Of a stretch of DNA of 64,000 nt, positions 55,489-64,000 are shown in pieces. Within the stretch, counting starts at the first letter, position 1, and every line of letters starts with the position of its first letter. Source of the stretch: an uncultured Holophaga sp. (lineage in GTDB: Bacteria > Acidobacteriota > Holophagae > Holophagales > Holophagaceae); assembly GCF_963677305.1 (NCBI RefSeq), contig NZ_OY781925.1, positions 1,575,001-1,639,000 of the forward strand. The letters are read 5' to 3'. Below the pieces are notes generated by a model. That model saw nothing but the letters and a program-made list of their open reading frames with translations. It did no database searches and had not been told where the DNA came from. The position numbers and the translations under genes are program-made.

Positions 55489-55551
55489 AGGGCCGGATAC
55501 AAGCCATCCAAGCCAGCTCACCCCCGCGACCCAGGCCGCGGGGGTTTTTTT
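55461..55551 (+). promoter_or_regulatory. thr operon attenuator (pause hairpin, antiterminator, terminator)
   Basis: Terminator: ACCCCCGCG (55520-55528) pairs with CGCGGGGGT (55537-55545), followed by seven Ts to 55551, just before thrA. Competing pairing: ACGGGGGT at 55479-55486 can pair with the terminator's left arm (ACCCCCG, seven bases). The same segment can instead form a hairpin with CCCC at 55473-55476, extended outward by ATC/GAT and CTC/GAG, over the control codons. A ribosome stalled at the Thr/Ile/Met codons would free 55479-55486 to disrupt the terminator. Confidence 0.7.
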
Positions 55552-55577
55552 AGGGCTTTTCCTGCAGAGAGGTTTCC

Positions 55578-58046
55578 ATGTCGAGTACGGTCGCACCCTT
55601 CCGCGTGATGAAATTCGGCGGTACCAGCGTGGGGGGAGCCGAAAGGATGAAGGTGGTGGTCGGCCTGGTCGGCGAGGCTCTCAAGGATCGGCGGGTCTGT
55701 CTGGTGGCGTCGGCCATGTCCGGGGTGACAGACCTCCTGGTGCAGGCTGTCCGGCCTGGGGGCACCGCCTCCGAAGGGGCGGCGGAGCGATTCCGTGTGC
55801 TCCACGAGAAGGCCGTGGCCGAGCTGGAGTCCGAGCTGGGCGCAGAGCTCCAGGGGCTCCGGTCCGCGCTTGATGCCCTGGTGGGCGAGTGCGACCGTCT
55901 TCTCCGCGGGATCATGCTCCTGGGGGAGTGCTCCCCCCTGGTGGTGGCCAGCCTCTCCAGCCTGGGGGAGCGAGCCTTGTGCGCCATTCTGCTGGCCCTG
56001 CTGAAGGCCAAGGGGCTTGATCCTCTCTATCTCGATCCCCGGAAGTACATCCTGGCCGAGGGGGATCCCCTCCAGGCCAGGCCCCGCCCGGAGGCCATCG
56101 CAGAGGCCTTCCGCCCTGTTCGTGAGGGGCAGGCCCGGCTCTGCGTCATGCCCGGTTTCTTCGGTGGAGACGAGCAGGGCAAGATCGTCTCCCTGGGGCG
56201 CGGCGGTTCGGACTACAGTGGCGCCCTCGCCGCTGCGGCCCTGGAGGCGGACCTTCTGGAAATCTGGACGGATGTGGATGGTATCTACAGTGCCGATCCC
56301 CGGGTGGTCAGTGAAGGCTTCTCCCTGCCTGCCGTGAGCTTCGAGGAGGCCATGGAGCTGGCCTACTTCGGGGCCAAGGTGCTGCATCCCAAGACCATCG
56401 CCCCGGTCCGCACCCGGGACATCCCCGTGCGGGTGTGCAACACCTTCAACCCCACCCATCCGGGAACCCTGGTGCAGGCCCATGTGCCCCAGCCCGAGGG
56501 GGGGGTGCGGGGGATCTCCTTCCTCAAGGGGATGTCCATGATCAATGTCTCCGGCTCCGGCATGGCCGGGGTGCCCGGGGTGGCGGCGCGGCTCTTCGAG
56601 GCCATGGCCGTCCGGGAGATCTCCGTGGTCCTGATCGGCCAGAGCTCTTCGGAACTCTCCATCTGCTACTGCGTTCAGGCTCGGGATGCAGAGCCCGCCC
56701 GCCACGCCGTGGAGGAGGCCTTCAAGGCCGAGATCGCCTCGGGGCTGCTGGATGCGGTGGAAGTACAGGATGAACTGGCCGTGCTGAGCATCGTGGGTGA
56801 CGGGATGCAGACCAAGCCCGGGGTGGCCGGGACCTTCTTCCGGGCCCTGGGAGAGGTGGACTGCAATGTGGTGGCCATCGTCCAGGGCCCCAGCGAGCGC
56901 TGCATCTCCGCTGTGGTCAGGGAGGAGGATGGCCAGCGGGCCATGAACCATGTCCACCGGCGCTTCTTCGACACCAAGGGCGTTCTGGAGATCGCCCTCT
57001 TCGGCGTGGGCAACGTGGGGGGCAAGCTGGTGGAACAGATCCACGAGATCCGGCCCCGGGCCCTGGAACAGGGTCTGGATCTGCGGGTCATCGCCCTGGC
57101 CTCCCTGGACCGCATGCTGGTCGATCCCGAGGGCATCGACCTCTCCTGCTGGCGGCAGTCTCTGCAGGCCTCCACAGTGGCCCCCGATGTGCCCGCCCTG
57201 CTGGCCTCGGTGAAGGCCCGCCGTCCCCTGCATCCCGTCTTCGTGGATTGCACCACGGCTCCTGATCTGGCAGCTCTCTACCCCCAGATCTTCGACAGTG
57301 GCATGCATGTGGTCTGCGCCAACAAGAAGGCCAACAGCAGCGAATACGAGTTCTACCGCGAGTTGCGCACCCGGGCCCGCCGTCACCAGCGCCGCTTCCT
57401 CTACGAGACCAATGTGGGCGCTGGCCTGCCGGTCATCGACACCCTGAAGAACCTGGTGCACACCGGGGACAAGGTCCTGCGCTTCGAGGGCATCCTCTCC
57501 GGCACCCTCTCCCTGATCGTCGGCCTCCTCAGCGAGGGCATGCCCCTCTCCCAGGCGGTCAAGCAGGCCAAGGACATGGGCTTCACCGAACCCGACCCCC
57601 GGGACGACCTCAATGGCATGGATGTGGCTCGCAAGGTCCTCATCCTCGGGCGCGAGATGGGCATGCCCCTGGAGCTCTCGGATGTGAAGGTCGAAGGGCT
57701 GCTGCCCGAGTCCTTCGATGCCAGCGGCTCGGTGCCCGAGTTCATGGCACGCCTCACGGAGCTGGACGCGACCTTCAGCGAGATGCTCGCCAAGGCTGCC
57801 GCTGAGGGGCTGACCTACCGCTACATCGGCTCCATCACGCCGGAAGGATGCCGGGTGGGCCTTCAGACGGTTGCCGCCGAGCACCCGCTGGCCGTCATCA
57901 AGGGGGGGGAGAATGCACTCTCCTTCCTCACCGAACGCTATCAGCCCCACCCCATGGTCATCCGGGGTTACGGCGCTGGGGCGGCGGTGACGGCGGCAGG
58001 CGTCCTCTCGGACATCCTGCGCCTCGCCCCCACCGGCCGGGCCTGA
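55578..58046 (+). CDS. thrA: Bifunctional aspartokinase / homoserine dehydrogenase
   Basis: 822 residues, the length of E. coli ThrA (820). Aspartokinase part (1-290): [15 protein letters not shown] and [16 protein letters not shown]; two ACT domains (about 310-460) for threonine feedback; homoserine dehydrogenase part from about 465 with [40 protein letters not shown] and [18 protein letters not shown]. It catalyses the first and third steps from aspartate toward Thr, Met and Ile. Expression is probably controlled by the upstream attenuator. It is followed by a hairpin and thrB. Confidence 0.97.
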   Translation: MSSTVAPFRVMKFGGTSVGGAERMKVVVGLVGEALKDRRVCLVASAMSGVTDLLVQAVRPGGTASEGAAERFRVLHEKAVAELESELGAELQGLRSALDALVGECDRLLRGIMLLGECSPLVVASLSSLGERALCAILLALLKAKGLDPLYLDPRKYILAEGDPLQARPRPEAIAEAFRPVREGQARLCVMPGFFGGDEQGKIVSLGRGGSDYSGALAAAALEADLLEIWTDVDGIYSADPRVVSEGFSLPAVSFEEAMELAYFGAKVLHPKTIAPVRTRDIPVRVCNTFNPTHPGTLVQAHVPQPEGGVRGISFLKGMSMINVSGSGMAGVPGVAARLFEAMAVREISVVLIGQSSSELSICYCVQARDAEPARHAVEEAFKAEIASGLLDAVEVQDELAVLSIVGDGMQTKPGVAGTFFRALGEVDCNVVAIVQGPSERCISAVVREEDGQRAMNHVHRRFFDTKGVLEIALFGVGNVGGKLVEQIHEIRPRALEQGLDLRVIALASLDRMLVDPEGIDLSCWRQSLQASTVAPDVPALLASVKARRPLHPVFVDCTTAPDLAALYPQIFDSGMHVVCANKKANSSEYEFYRELRTRARRHQRRFLYETNVGAGLPVIDTLKNLVHTGDKVLRFEGILSGTLSLIVGLLSEGMPLSQAVKQAKDMGFTEPDPRDDLNGMDVARKVLILGREMGMPLELSDVKVEGLLPESFDASGSVPEFMARLTELDATFSEMLAKAAAEGLTYRYIGSITPEGCRVGLQTVAAEHPLAVIKGGENALSFLTERYQPHPMVIRGYGAGAAVTAAGVLSDILRLAPTGRA

Positions 58047-58077
58047 ACGGGCGCCGCTGCGGCGGCACCCAAGAAAA

Positions 58078-58118
58078 CAGGGATCCGGAGGGCTATTCCG
58101 GGTCCCTGGTTCCTTTTT
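58078..58118 (+). terminator. Terminator-like hairpin between thrA and thrB
   Basis: CAGGGATCCGGA (58078-58089) pairs with TCCGGGTCCCTG (58097-58108), 12 bp with one G-U, seven-base loop, then TCCTTTTT. It would end part of the transcripts before thrB. It stands only 18 bases before the thrB start. Confidence 0.75.
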
Positions 58119-58135
58119 GACGCAAGGTGGCACCC

Positions 58136-59089
58136 GTGTCCCAGTCCGTGAATGAATCGAGAACGCCCTTGAGGGCCTATGCTCCGGCCAGCATCGGCAA
58201 CTTCGCCGCAGGGCTGGACCTCTTGGGTGCCGCCCTGGCCCCGCTGGACGGCAGCCTGCTGGGGGATGTGGTCCAGGTGAGAGCTGCCGCCTCGGACACC
58301 TTCAGGGTGGAGGGGCCCCATGCCGCCGCTCTTCCAGCTGATCCCGCCTCCAACCTGGTACTCAAGACCTACGGGCTCTACCGGACCCGCATGGCCGAGC
58401 TGGGCCTGCCCTGCGGGCCCTTCGAGCTGGTTCTGGAGAAGCGGCTCCCCCTCAACAGCGGCATGGGCTCCAGCGCCTGCTCCATCGTCGCCACCCTGGC
58501 GGCCCTGCAGGGTGTCTGCGGTGCACCCCTGGGGACCGATGAGCTGCTGGAGCTGGCAGGGCGGGCCGAAGGTGTCTACTCCGGGGGCGCCCACCTGGAC
58601 AATGCCGCGCCCTCCCTCCTGGGAGGGCTCCAGCTGGTGACCCCCGCCGGGGTCCGGGCGCTGCCCTGGCCGGAGGATCTCCTCCTCGTCCTGGTCCATC
58701 CCGACTTCGAGCTGCCCACGGCCCGCAGCCGGGCTGTGCTTCCGGCGGAGCTGCCCCGGAAGGAGGCCCTGGACTTCGGTGCCAACCTGGCGGGTTTCGT
58801 CCTGGCGCTCCATAGTGGAGATCGTGAGCTGCTCCGGGCCTGCCTGCGCGACCCCCTCGCAGAGCCCCACCGGGCTGCCCTCCTGCCCGGCTTCCGGGAG
58901 GCCCAGGCTGCTGCCCGGGCTGCGGGGGCTCTGGGTTGCTCCTTTTCGGGGTCGGGGCCCTCGATGTTCGCGGTGGCGGATACCCAGGAGGCTGCGGAGG
59001 GGATCCGGACGGCCCTGGCCGGGGCCCTGCCGTACCCGGCCCAATCCTGGGTCTGCCGCGTGGATGCGCGGGGCGCAAGGCTCCTCTGA
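58136..59089 (+). CDS. thrB: Homoserine kinase ThrB
   Basis: 317-residue GHMP-family kinase that phosphorylates homoserine. Substrate site APASIGNFAAGLDLLGAAL, ATP loop LPLNSGMGSSACSIVA, and C-terminal CSFSGSGPSMFAV are present. GTG codons stand at 58127 and 58136; AAGGTGG is properly placed for 58136. No thrC is found in the window, so threonine synthase lies elsewhere. Confidence 0.93.
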   Translation: MSQSVNESRTPLRAYAPASIGNFAAGLDLLGAALAPLDGSLLGDVVQVRAAASDTFRVEGPHAAALPADPASNLVLKTYGLYRTRMAELGLPCGPFELVLEKRLPLNSGMGSSACSIVATLAALQGVCGAPLGTDELLELAGRAEGVYSGGAHLDNAAPSLLGGLQLVTPAGVRALPWPEDLLLVLVHPDFELPTARSRAVLPAELPRKEALDFGANLAGFVLALHSGDRELLRACLRDPLAEPHRAALLPGFREAQAAARAAGALGCSFSGSGPSMFAVADTQEAAEGIRTALAGALPYPAQSWVCRVDARGARLL

Positions 59090-59178
59090 GTCCTCCCCCG
59101 GGCCCGGCAGCTCTTTCCCGCTGCGCAGTCCGTGAGAGGGGTTACCCTTGTTTCATTCATGGAATGGGGGAATGAGAC

Positions 59179-60291
59179 ATGACACACCCGATCTTCCGCG
59201 TGGGGCTTCCCGGTATTCTGGCCGGACTTCTGATCCTCGGCTGTGGGGGAGGGGGATCAAGCAGCTCATCGACTGCCAGCACGGACCCCGGCACTGATCC
59301 GGATAACGGGATCGGGGCGGGCAATCCCGATGGGACCTTTCCGGTGCCCACCGCTGCCGAGGCCGAGGATGTGAGCACCCCGGACCATGTGATCGGGACG
59401 GGGACGCCCGCGAGCTGCACGGCGGAGGCCTTCATCGCCGCAGTGGCGCAGGGGGGTACCATCGTCTTCAATGGCGGCTCCGAGCCCTTCACGATCACCC
59501 TGACAAGCCCCGCCAAGGTATACAACGACAAGCCCAACGTGGTCATCGATGGTGGAGGGGTGGTGACCCTCAGCGGGGGCGGGGCGACCCGGATCCTCTA
59601 CATGAACACCTGCGACTCCAGCCTGGTGTGGACCACCAGTCACTGCGACAACCAGGAACTGCCCCAGGTCACCCTCCAGAACCTCACCTTCATCGATGGC
59701 AACAGCAGCTCCGACACTGAGCATGACGGGGGTGGAGCCATCTGGGCCAGGGGCGGTCGCCTCAAGGTGGTGGACTGCCGTTTCTTCAACAACGTCTGCG
59801 CCAGCACCGGCCCGGATGTGGGCGGCGGGGCCATCCGGGCCTTCAGCCAGTACGAGGGTTTGCCCGTGTACCTGGTGCGCTGCACCTTCGGCGGCGCGGC
59901 GGGCTATGGGAACAGCGGCTCCAACGGGGGGGCCATCAGCAGTATCGGGGTCTCCTGGTCCATCTATAACTGCCTCTTCTCATACAACGAGGCGGTGGGC
60001 AACGGCGGCAATCCTGCCGCCACGGGCACTCCCGGGGGTGGGAGCGGCGGGGCCATCTACAACGACGGCAACACCATGAGCCTGGCCCTCTACGGGACCC
60101 TGATCGAGCACAACTCGGTCAATGCCTACGGCTCGGCCATCTTCTTCGTCACCAACGACCTCACGGGGGATCTCCATATCGAGGACTCGACGATCCGCTC
60201 CAATACCGGAGGCTCCTGGTACACCCTTCCAGGGATCTCCATGCTGACCGGTACCACCTATGAAGTGGTGAACTCCACCATCTCGGATTGA
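59179..60291 (+). CDS. Beta-helix lipoprotein
   Basis: 370-residue predicted lipoprotein: signal GLPGILAGLLILGC with lipobox Cys near residue 22, then a Gly/Ser/Asp-rich linker to about 60. The rest shows right-handed parallel beta-helix repeats of the pectate-lyase/polymorphic outer-membrane type, with ladders of Asn and Gly-Gly-Ala-Ile (GGGAIWARGG, GGGAIRAF, GGAIYNDGN). Such proteins bind or cut polysaccharides or serve as surface adhesins. No catalytic residues were identified. The ribosome site is weak. It interrupts the aspartate-pathway genes. Confidence 0.75.
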   Translation: MTHPIFRVGLPGILAGLLILGCGGGGSSSSSTASTDPGTDPDNGIGAGNPDGTFPVPTAAEAEDVSTPDHVIGTGTPASCTAEAFIAAVAQGGTIVFNGGSEPFTITLTSPAKVYNDKPNVVIDGGGVVTLSGGGATRILYMNTCDSSLVWTTSHCDNQELPQVTLQNLTFIDGNSSSDTEHDGGGAIWARGGRLKVVDCRFFNNVCASTGPDVGGGAIRAFSQYEGLPVYLVRCTFGGAAGYGNSGSNGGAISSIGVSWSIYNCLFSYNEAVGNGGNPAATGTPGGGSGGAIYNDGNTMSLALYGTLIEHNSVNAYGSAIFFVTNDLTGDLHIEDSTIRSNTGGSWYTLPGISMLTGTTYEVVNSTISD

Positions 60292-60550
60292 TTCAGTGCA
60301 CTCAGTCCTTGAGGCGTTCCAGGGGGCCTGGCCGCCGGGGGACGCCCTCCGGGAGGGGGGATTTGGCCCCGGAAACCCGCATCAGCATTGCCCAATTCAC
60401 CAGACAGCTTCCGTGGGCCATGTCCATACCTCGTATCACCAAGGATAGGAATCCTGCTCTTATTCACCATCGCGCATGATCCGGCCCTTTCGAGAGAGTA
60501 GAATCGAATTCTCGGCGCCGTGCTCACTCGGTGCCTGCGGGAGATTACCC

Positions 60551-61663
60551 ATGAAGAAGGTCGGCATCATCGGTTGGCGCGGCATGGTCGGGTCGGTGCT
60601 CATGGAGCGCATGACCACCGAGAAAGACTTCGACGGTTCCTTCGAGCCCATCTTCTTCTCCACCTCCCAGGTGGGTGCCCAAGGCCCGGCCTTCACCTCC
60701 GCTCCCCTGGCGGACGCCAACAGCGTCGAGGCTCTCAGTGGCATGGACATCATTGTCACCTGCCAGGGCGGCGACTACACCTCGGAAATCCACCCCAGGC
60801 TCAGGGCTGCGGGCTGGCAGGGCATCTGGATCGATGCGGCCTCCACCCTGCGTATGAAGGACAACTCCATCATTGTGCTGGACCCCGTGAACCGGAAGGT
60901 CATCGACGAGGGTCTGGCCAAGGGTGTCAAGGACTTCGTGGGGGGCAACTGCACCGTGAGTCTCATGCTCATGGCCCTGGGTGGCCTCTATGAGAAGGGG
61001 CTGGTCGAGTGGATGACCGCCATGACCTACCAGGCTGCCTCCGGGGCCGGGGCCCGCAACATGCGCGAGCTGGTGCGCCAGATGAAGGCCATCGGCGCCG
61101 TGGATCCCAGCCTGCTGGATGACCGGAGCGCCATCCTGGACCTGGACCGGGCTGTCAACGGGGTGATCCGCTCTGACGCCTTCCCCACCGAGAACTTCGG
61201 CGCCCCCCTGGCGGGCTGCATCATCCCCTGGATCGACAAGGCCTGGGAGAACGGCCAGACCAAGGAGGAGTGGAAGGGCTTCGCCGAGACCAACAAGATC
61301 CTCCAGACCACCAAGCCCATCCCCGTGGATGGCCAGTGTGTGCGCATCGGCGCCATGCGCTGCCACAGCCAGGCTCTGACCCTGAAGCTCACGCAGGACA
61401 TCCCCCTGGACGAGATCATCTCGACCATCAAGGCCCACAACCCCTGGGTCAAGGTGGTGGAGAACACCAAGGAGGCCACCCTCAAGGAGCTGAGCCCCGC
61501 CGCCGTCAGCGGCACCCTCACGGTGCCCGTGGGCCGCATCCGCAAGATGAACCTGGGGCCCGAGTACATCACCTGCTTCACCGTGGGCGACCAGCTCCTC
61601 TGGGGTGCCGCCGAGCCCGTGCGCCGCATGCTCCTCATCGCCCTGGGATCCGGCAAGATCTGA
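60551..61663 (+). CDS. asd: Aspartate-semialdehyde dehydrogenase
   Basis: 370-residue Asd, very close in wording to the E. coli-type enzyme ([48 protein letters not shown] with the catalytic Cys near 136, and [15 protein letters not shown]). It reduces aspartyl phosphate to the semialdehyde, the step between the two activities of ThrA. GGGAGA precedes the ATG at 60551; an in-frame upstream region to 60476 has no homology. Upstream, 60310-60365 folds into a GC-rich hairpin. Confidence 0.97.
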   Translation: MKKVGIIGWRGMVGSVLMERMTTEKDFDGSFEPIFFSTSQVGAQGPAFTSAPLADANSVEALSGMDIIVTCQGGDYTSEIHPRLRAAGWQGIWIDAASTLRMKDNSIIVLDPVNRKVIDEGLAKGVKDFVGGNCTVSLMLMALGGLYEKGLVEWMTAMTYQAASGAGARNMRELVRQMKAIGAVDPSLLDDRSAILDLDRAVNGVIRSDAFPTENFGAPLAGCIIPWIDKAWENGQTKEEWKGFAETNKILQTTKPIPVDGQCVRIGAMRCHSQALTLKLTQDIPLDEIISTIKAHNPWVKVVENTKEATLKELSPAAVSGTLTVPVGRIRKMNLGPEYITCFTVGDQLLWGAAEPVRRMLLIALGSGKI

Positions 61664-61734
61664 CGCACCCCACGCCAAAGGAGGCCGGGAGACCGCTCGC
61701 GCGGCATCCCGGCCTCCTGTTTCCCACAAGAGCC

Positions 61735-62460
61735 TCAGAGGGCCTTGCGCAGTCGTCGACGGAGGAGGCGGGGCCGGAGCCACAGCACCCAGCCCGTAAG
61801 GCTCAGGGCCACCAGCACCAGCCCCACCAGGTCCACGATGAGCTTGCCGGTGGTGCCCGCGATCTGGCCGCTGTGGAGGTCGTGCATCAGCTTGCCCAGA
61901 TTCATACCTCCCCCGCTGGCGGGGCGGTTGGCCACCACTTGGAGGGTGCGGTGGTCCAGGTGGAGTTCGGCGCCCTGGGTGCTGCGGATGCGCCACACCA
62001 GGCCGCGGCCATCCCGGCGCAGGATGATGCTCTCCAGGGGCACGCCCTGTCCCCAAGCCTGGTCCACTGCCTGAAGGAGGCGGGGGAAGGTATCGCTGCG
62101 GGTGAGGCTCTCTGTGGTAAGGCTCCAGCCACCAGGCCGCCCGTGTTCGCGGGATGCCTGCAGAGCGCCCTGAGGCTGGCCTTGGTGGTGACCTTCGGGC
62201 TGCAGGGCATCGGGCCGCCCCTGGTGGGCACCTTCATGGCCGGATTCCGGCGTGCCCTCCGGTCGGGGGCCCTGGGGCCCGGAGGCCTGATGGCTTTCCG
62301 GGCCGCGGCTCTGACCCCCATTGAAGAGCTCACGATGATTCAAATAGATTCCGGAGATGGCGATGATGCAGATCAGGAGGGAAGAGACGAGACCCAGCCA
62401 CTCATGGAGGGTGCGGGAGAGGCGATGGAGGCGGGAGGGACCGGGGCGTTCTGGGGTCAT
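61735..62460 (-). CDS. PepSY-associated membrane protein with His-rich linker
   Basis: 241-residue protein with an N-terminal helix (LHEWLGLVSSLLICIIAISGIYLNH), a periplasmic PepSY-like part and a C-terminal helix (VDLVGLVLVALSLTGWVLWLR) followed by a basic tail. HDLHSGQIAGTTGKLIVD is characteristic of PepSY-TM proteins. Between about residues 48 and 108 lies a low-complexity stretch rich in Gly, Gln, Pro, Glu and His (for example GHEGAHQG, EGHHQGQPQ), absent in normal members. It follows the larger PepSY gene and may act with it in iron or haem reduction. Confidence 0.75.
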   Translation of the reverse strand: MTPERPGPSRLHRLSRTLHEWLGLVSSLLICIIAISGIYLNHRELFNGGQSRGPESHQASGPQGPRPEGTPESGHEGAHQGRPDALQPEGHHQGQPQGALQASREHGRPGGWSLTTESLTRSDTFPRLLQAVDQAWGQGVPLESIILRRDGRGLVWRIRSTQGAELHLDHRTLQVVANRPASGGGMNLGKLMHDLHSGQIAGTTGKLIVDLVGLVLVALSLTGWVLWLRPRLLRRRLRKAL

Positions 62461-62586
62461 GCGAAGAACCTTGAGGAAGGGCCGGCGGGTTGTGCCGGTG
62501 GATGTTGCGGAGCCGGGAGACGGATCTCCCGTGCAAGAGACCTTGCTGGTGCGGAGAGGTTGAATGGTGTGTTGAATGTCCGGGGC

Positions 62587-64000
62587 TCAGGCCCATGGAT
62601 CCCGGATGGCGATGGACATCCGGTGTCTCAGGATCAGGATCAGTAAGCCAGCCAGAGCCGTGCCCGCGGAAACCTGGGGCAACCCCTGATTACGGAGAAG
62701 GGCTGCCAGGAACAGGAATACGGTCGCCAGCAGGGAGATGAGCCGGACCCGCGTCTTCAGGGAGCCCACCAGGCAGCCGAGCACTGAGAGACCCAGGGTC
62801 CCCCAGAAGGCCCAGGGCAGGGCGTTCATACCCAGTCGGGAAGCCGGAAAGGCCACGGCCACCCCCAGGATCACCCCACCGCAGAATCCCACGGTGAGTC
62901 TGGCCATGAAGCGGGCTTGACCTGCGCCTCCAGGGCGCTTCCAGCGCGCCGCGACCCAGACCACTTGGCCCGCCAGGAGGATCAGGGCACCCAGGAGTCC
63001 GAGGAGGAAGTAGAGGGCGCGCACCAGGGGGCCGCCCCAGTGCCCGAAGTGGAGGCCGTAGAGGGTGGACATGACCGCGTGGTTGGTGTCCCGGTGACCG
63101 GGGGTCTGGATTTCGAGAGGGCGGCCTGTGCTCAGGTCCAGGGACAGGACCCCGAAGATGCCCACCTGACCGTGGCCGTAGCCCATGACCTGGGCGGACC
63201 CGGTGGCGTCCCCGTAGTGGCTCAGACGCAGGTACCGGGGTTCCAGGCCGGGGGCTGCCTGGCGGGCAGCCCCCTGGAGGGCCTCCATGCTCAGGGGGGG
63301 GCCGGGCTGTCCGGAGGGTTCAGGGGTGGCGGTGCCCAGGATGGCATCCAGGTGGGAGCTGAGGTGGCCATGGAAGGCGGGGCGATCATAGGCCATCACG
63401 AGGACCATGAAGAAGCAGAAGAGGGCCCCAGTGAGGGCGAAGATCAGGTGGAACGGCAGTGAGATGAACCCCAGGACTGCGTGGAGATCACCCCAGAGGC
63501 GGCGGGGGCCTTGCTGTCGGGCGATGGTCAGCATTTGCCGTCCCCGGGGCAGGTGGATAAGGACTCCTGTGAGGACAGCGAGGGCATAGAGCAGGCAGAT
63601 GGCCCCCAGAAAGAGGGCCCCGCGCTGCCCCAGGCCCAGGTTGTGGTGGAGCTCATTGAGGAACTCCCCGAGGCCCGTCTGGCCGCCGGGGGCTTTGTGG
63701 CGGGCCAGGGCCTCCCGGTCGGTGAAGACCCAGCGTCCCCGGGCGCTGTCGAGCCAATAGGCTCCTGTGTTGGGTTCTTCCTGGGTGGGCAGCACCAGGG
63801 AGAAGCACCCCTTCAGCTCCGGATGGCTCCGGTGGATGGCCTCGGCGAAGGCCTGCACCTGAGCCGGGGTGTCCACCGGTCGGGGGGTGGCTGCGGGCTG
63901 GGACCAGCGGTTGAGGGCATCGGCATAGAGGGTCAGGGTGCCGGCTGTGAAGATCAGGAAGAGGATCAGCCCGCAGAGGATACCGCTCCAGCTGTGGATC
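62587..64000 (-). CDS. PepSY-TM iron-uptake-associated membrane protein, 5' end outside window
   Basis: Frame open to the window edge; at least 471 residues visible. The edge sequence encodes HSWSGILCGLILFLIFTAGTL, the usual first helix of PepSY-TM proteins, so only a short N-terminus is missing. Further membrane segments (LFLGAICLLYALAVLTGVLIHL, HLIFALTGALFCFFMVL and four to five C-terminal helices), LWGDLHAVLG and GLHFGHWGGPLVRALYF are typical of this family, linked to TonB-dependent siderophore uptake and ferric reduction. GTG 63876 is therefore not the real start. Confidence 0.82.
   Translation of the reverse strand, partial: IHSWSGILCGLILFLIFTAGTLTLYADALNRWSQPAATPRPVDTPAQVQAFAEAIHRSHPELKGCFSLVLPTQEEPNTGAYWLDSARGRWVFTDREALARHKAPGGQTGLGEFLNELHHNLGLGQRGALFLGAICLLYALAVLTGVLIHLPRGRQMLTIARQQGPRRLWGDLHAVLGFISLPFHLIFALTGALFCFFMVLVMAYDRPAFHGHLSSHLDAILGTATPEPSGQPGPPLSMEALQGAARQAAPGLEPRYLRLSHYGDATGSAQVMGYGHGQVGIFGVLSLDLSTGRPLEIQTPGHRDTNHAVMSTLYGLHFGHWGGPLVRALYFLLGLLGALILLAGQVVWVAARWKRPGGAGQARFMARLTVGFCGGVILGVAVAFPASRLGMNALPWAFWGTLGLSVLGCLVGSLKTRVRLISLLATVFLFLAALLRNQGLPQVSAGTALAGLLILILRHRMSIAIRDPWA

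Larger units (their letters stand above)
55123..55577. other. Divergent control region of hydrogenase and thr operons
   Basis: The AT-rich part 55205-55320 should contain promoters for both directions; I cannot assign the hexamers with confidence. The right half encodes the thr leader peptide and attenuator, listed separately. No other gene is seen. Confidence 0.5.

Overview
The window is a GC-rich chromosomal segment with tightly packed genes. Gene content and style (kdpFABC with kdpDE, fused thrA, a three-subunit [FeFe] hydrogenase, DUF3857 transglutaminase-like proteins, PepSY and TonB iron-uptake genes, long runs of four-base start/stop overlaps) suggest a Gram-negative bacterium with an outer membrane. 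The closest feel is an anaerobic or facultative acidobacterium of the Holophaga/Geothrix type; this affiliation is an inference from content, not from a marker gene. No prophage, CRISPR array or intact insertion sequence was seen. The only clear mobile-element trace is a decayed group II intron tail at about 3808-3881.

Layout. 1-3673: end of a PagL-like lipid A deacylase and a large hybrid sensor kinase. 3674-3992: intron relic. 3993-11885 (minus): complete potassium system kdpFABCDE, including a 30-residue KdpF, behind a tRNA-Ala(CGC) with its own terminator. 12214-16717: divergent pair of a DUF4384/LPP20-like protein and a secreted WD40-caspase protein. 16718-19118: siderophore-type TonB receptor behind a structured leader. 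19351-25467 (minus): recR, ybaB, DUF2062, thiL, dnaE. 25607-28985: SHOCT lipoprotein, glgC, glgA (glycogen synthesis). 29337-31848: divergent ilvY/ilvC. 31913-36470 (minus): tetR-tolC-emrA-emrB efflux operon behind a 38-bp palindrome. 36515-38046: small genes (STAS-like, secreted protein, ferredoxin, TfoX N-terminal). 38164-42035: two overlapping DUF3857/transglutaminase paralogues, one apparently without catalytic residues. 42351-43969: a class M sirtuin and a macrodomain hydrolase, a likely reversible ADP-ribosylation pair. 44103-47593: flavoprotein, ferredoxin and GlcG/HbpS operon with a divergent LysR regulator. 47692-49545: FUSC-type exporter. 49631-55122 (minus): sensor kinase and a hydrogenase operon (response regulator, NuoE-like, NuoF-like, [FeFe] catalytic subunit). 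55360-61663 (plus): thr leader/attenuator, thrA, thrB, a beta-helix lipoprotein and asd. 61735-64000 (minus): PepSY membrane reductase-type genes, the last cut by the window edge.

How the parts work together. The aspartate-family genes thrA, thrB and asd lie in one 6-kb stretch. They appear to be controlled by a leader peptide rich in Thr, Ile and Met codons that precedes a strong terminator, a classical attenuation arrangement. The hydrogenase genes encode an NAD(H)-linked enzyme of the HydABC type without the extra iron-sulfur domains of larger bifurcating versions, and two-component proteins sit on both sides. Nutrient uptake is represented by kdp (potassium), the TonB receptor and the PepSY proteins (iron).

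Most points worth a second look are outside the obvious genes: the intron relic, the thr attenuator, the perfect TetR palindrome, the structured leader of the TonB receptor gene and several long inverted repeats. Among genes, the sirtuin-macrodomain pair without its usual lipoyl-carrier partners, the TSCS variant in the hydrogenase active-site loop, the pseudo-transglutaminase and the uncharacterised flavoprotein operon are the most interesting. All functional calls come from reading motifs by eye; no database search was possible.
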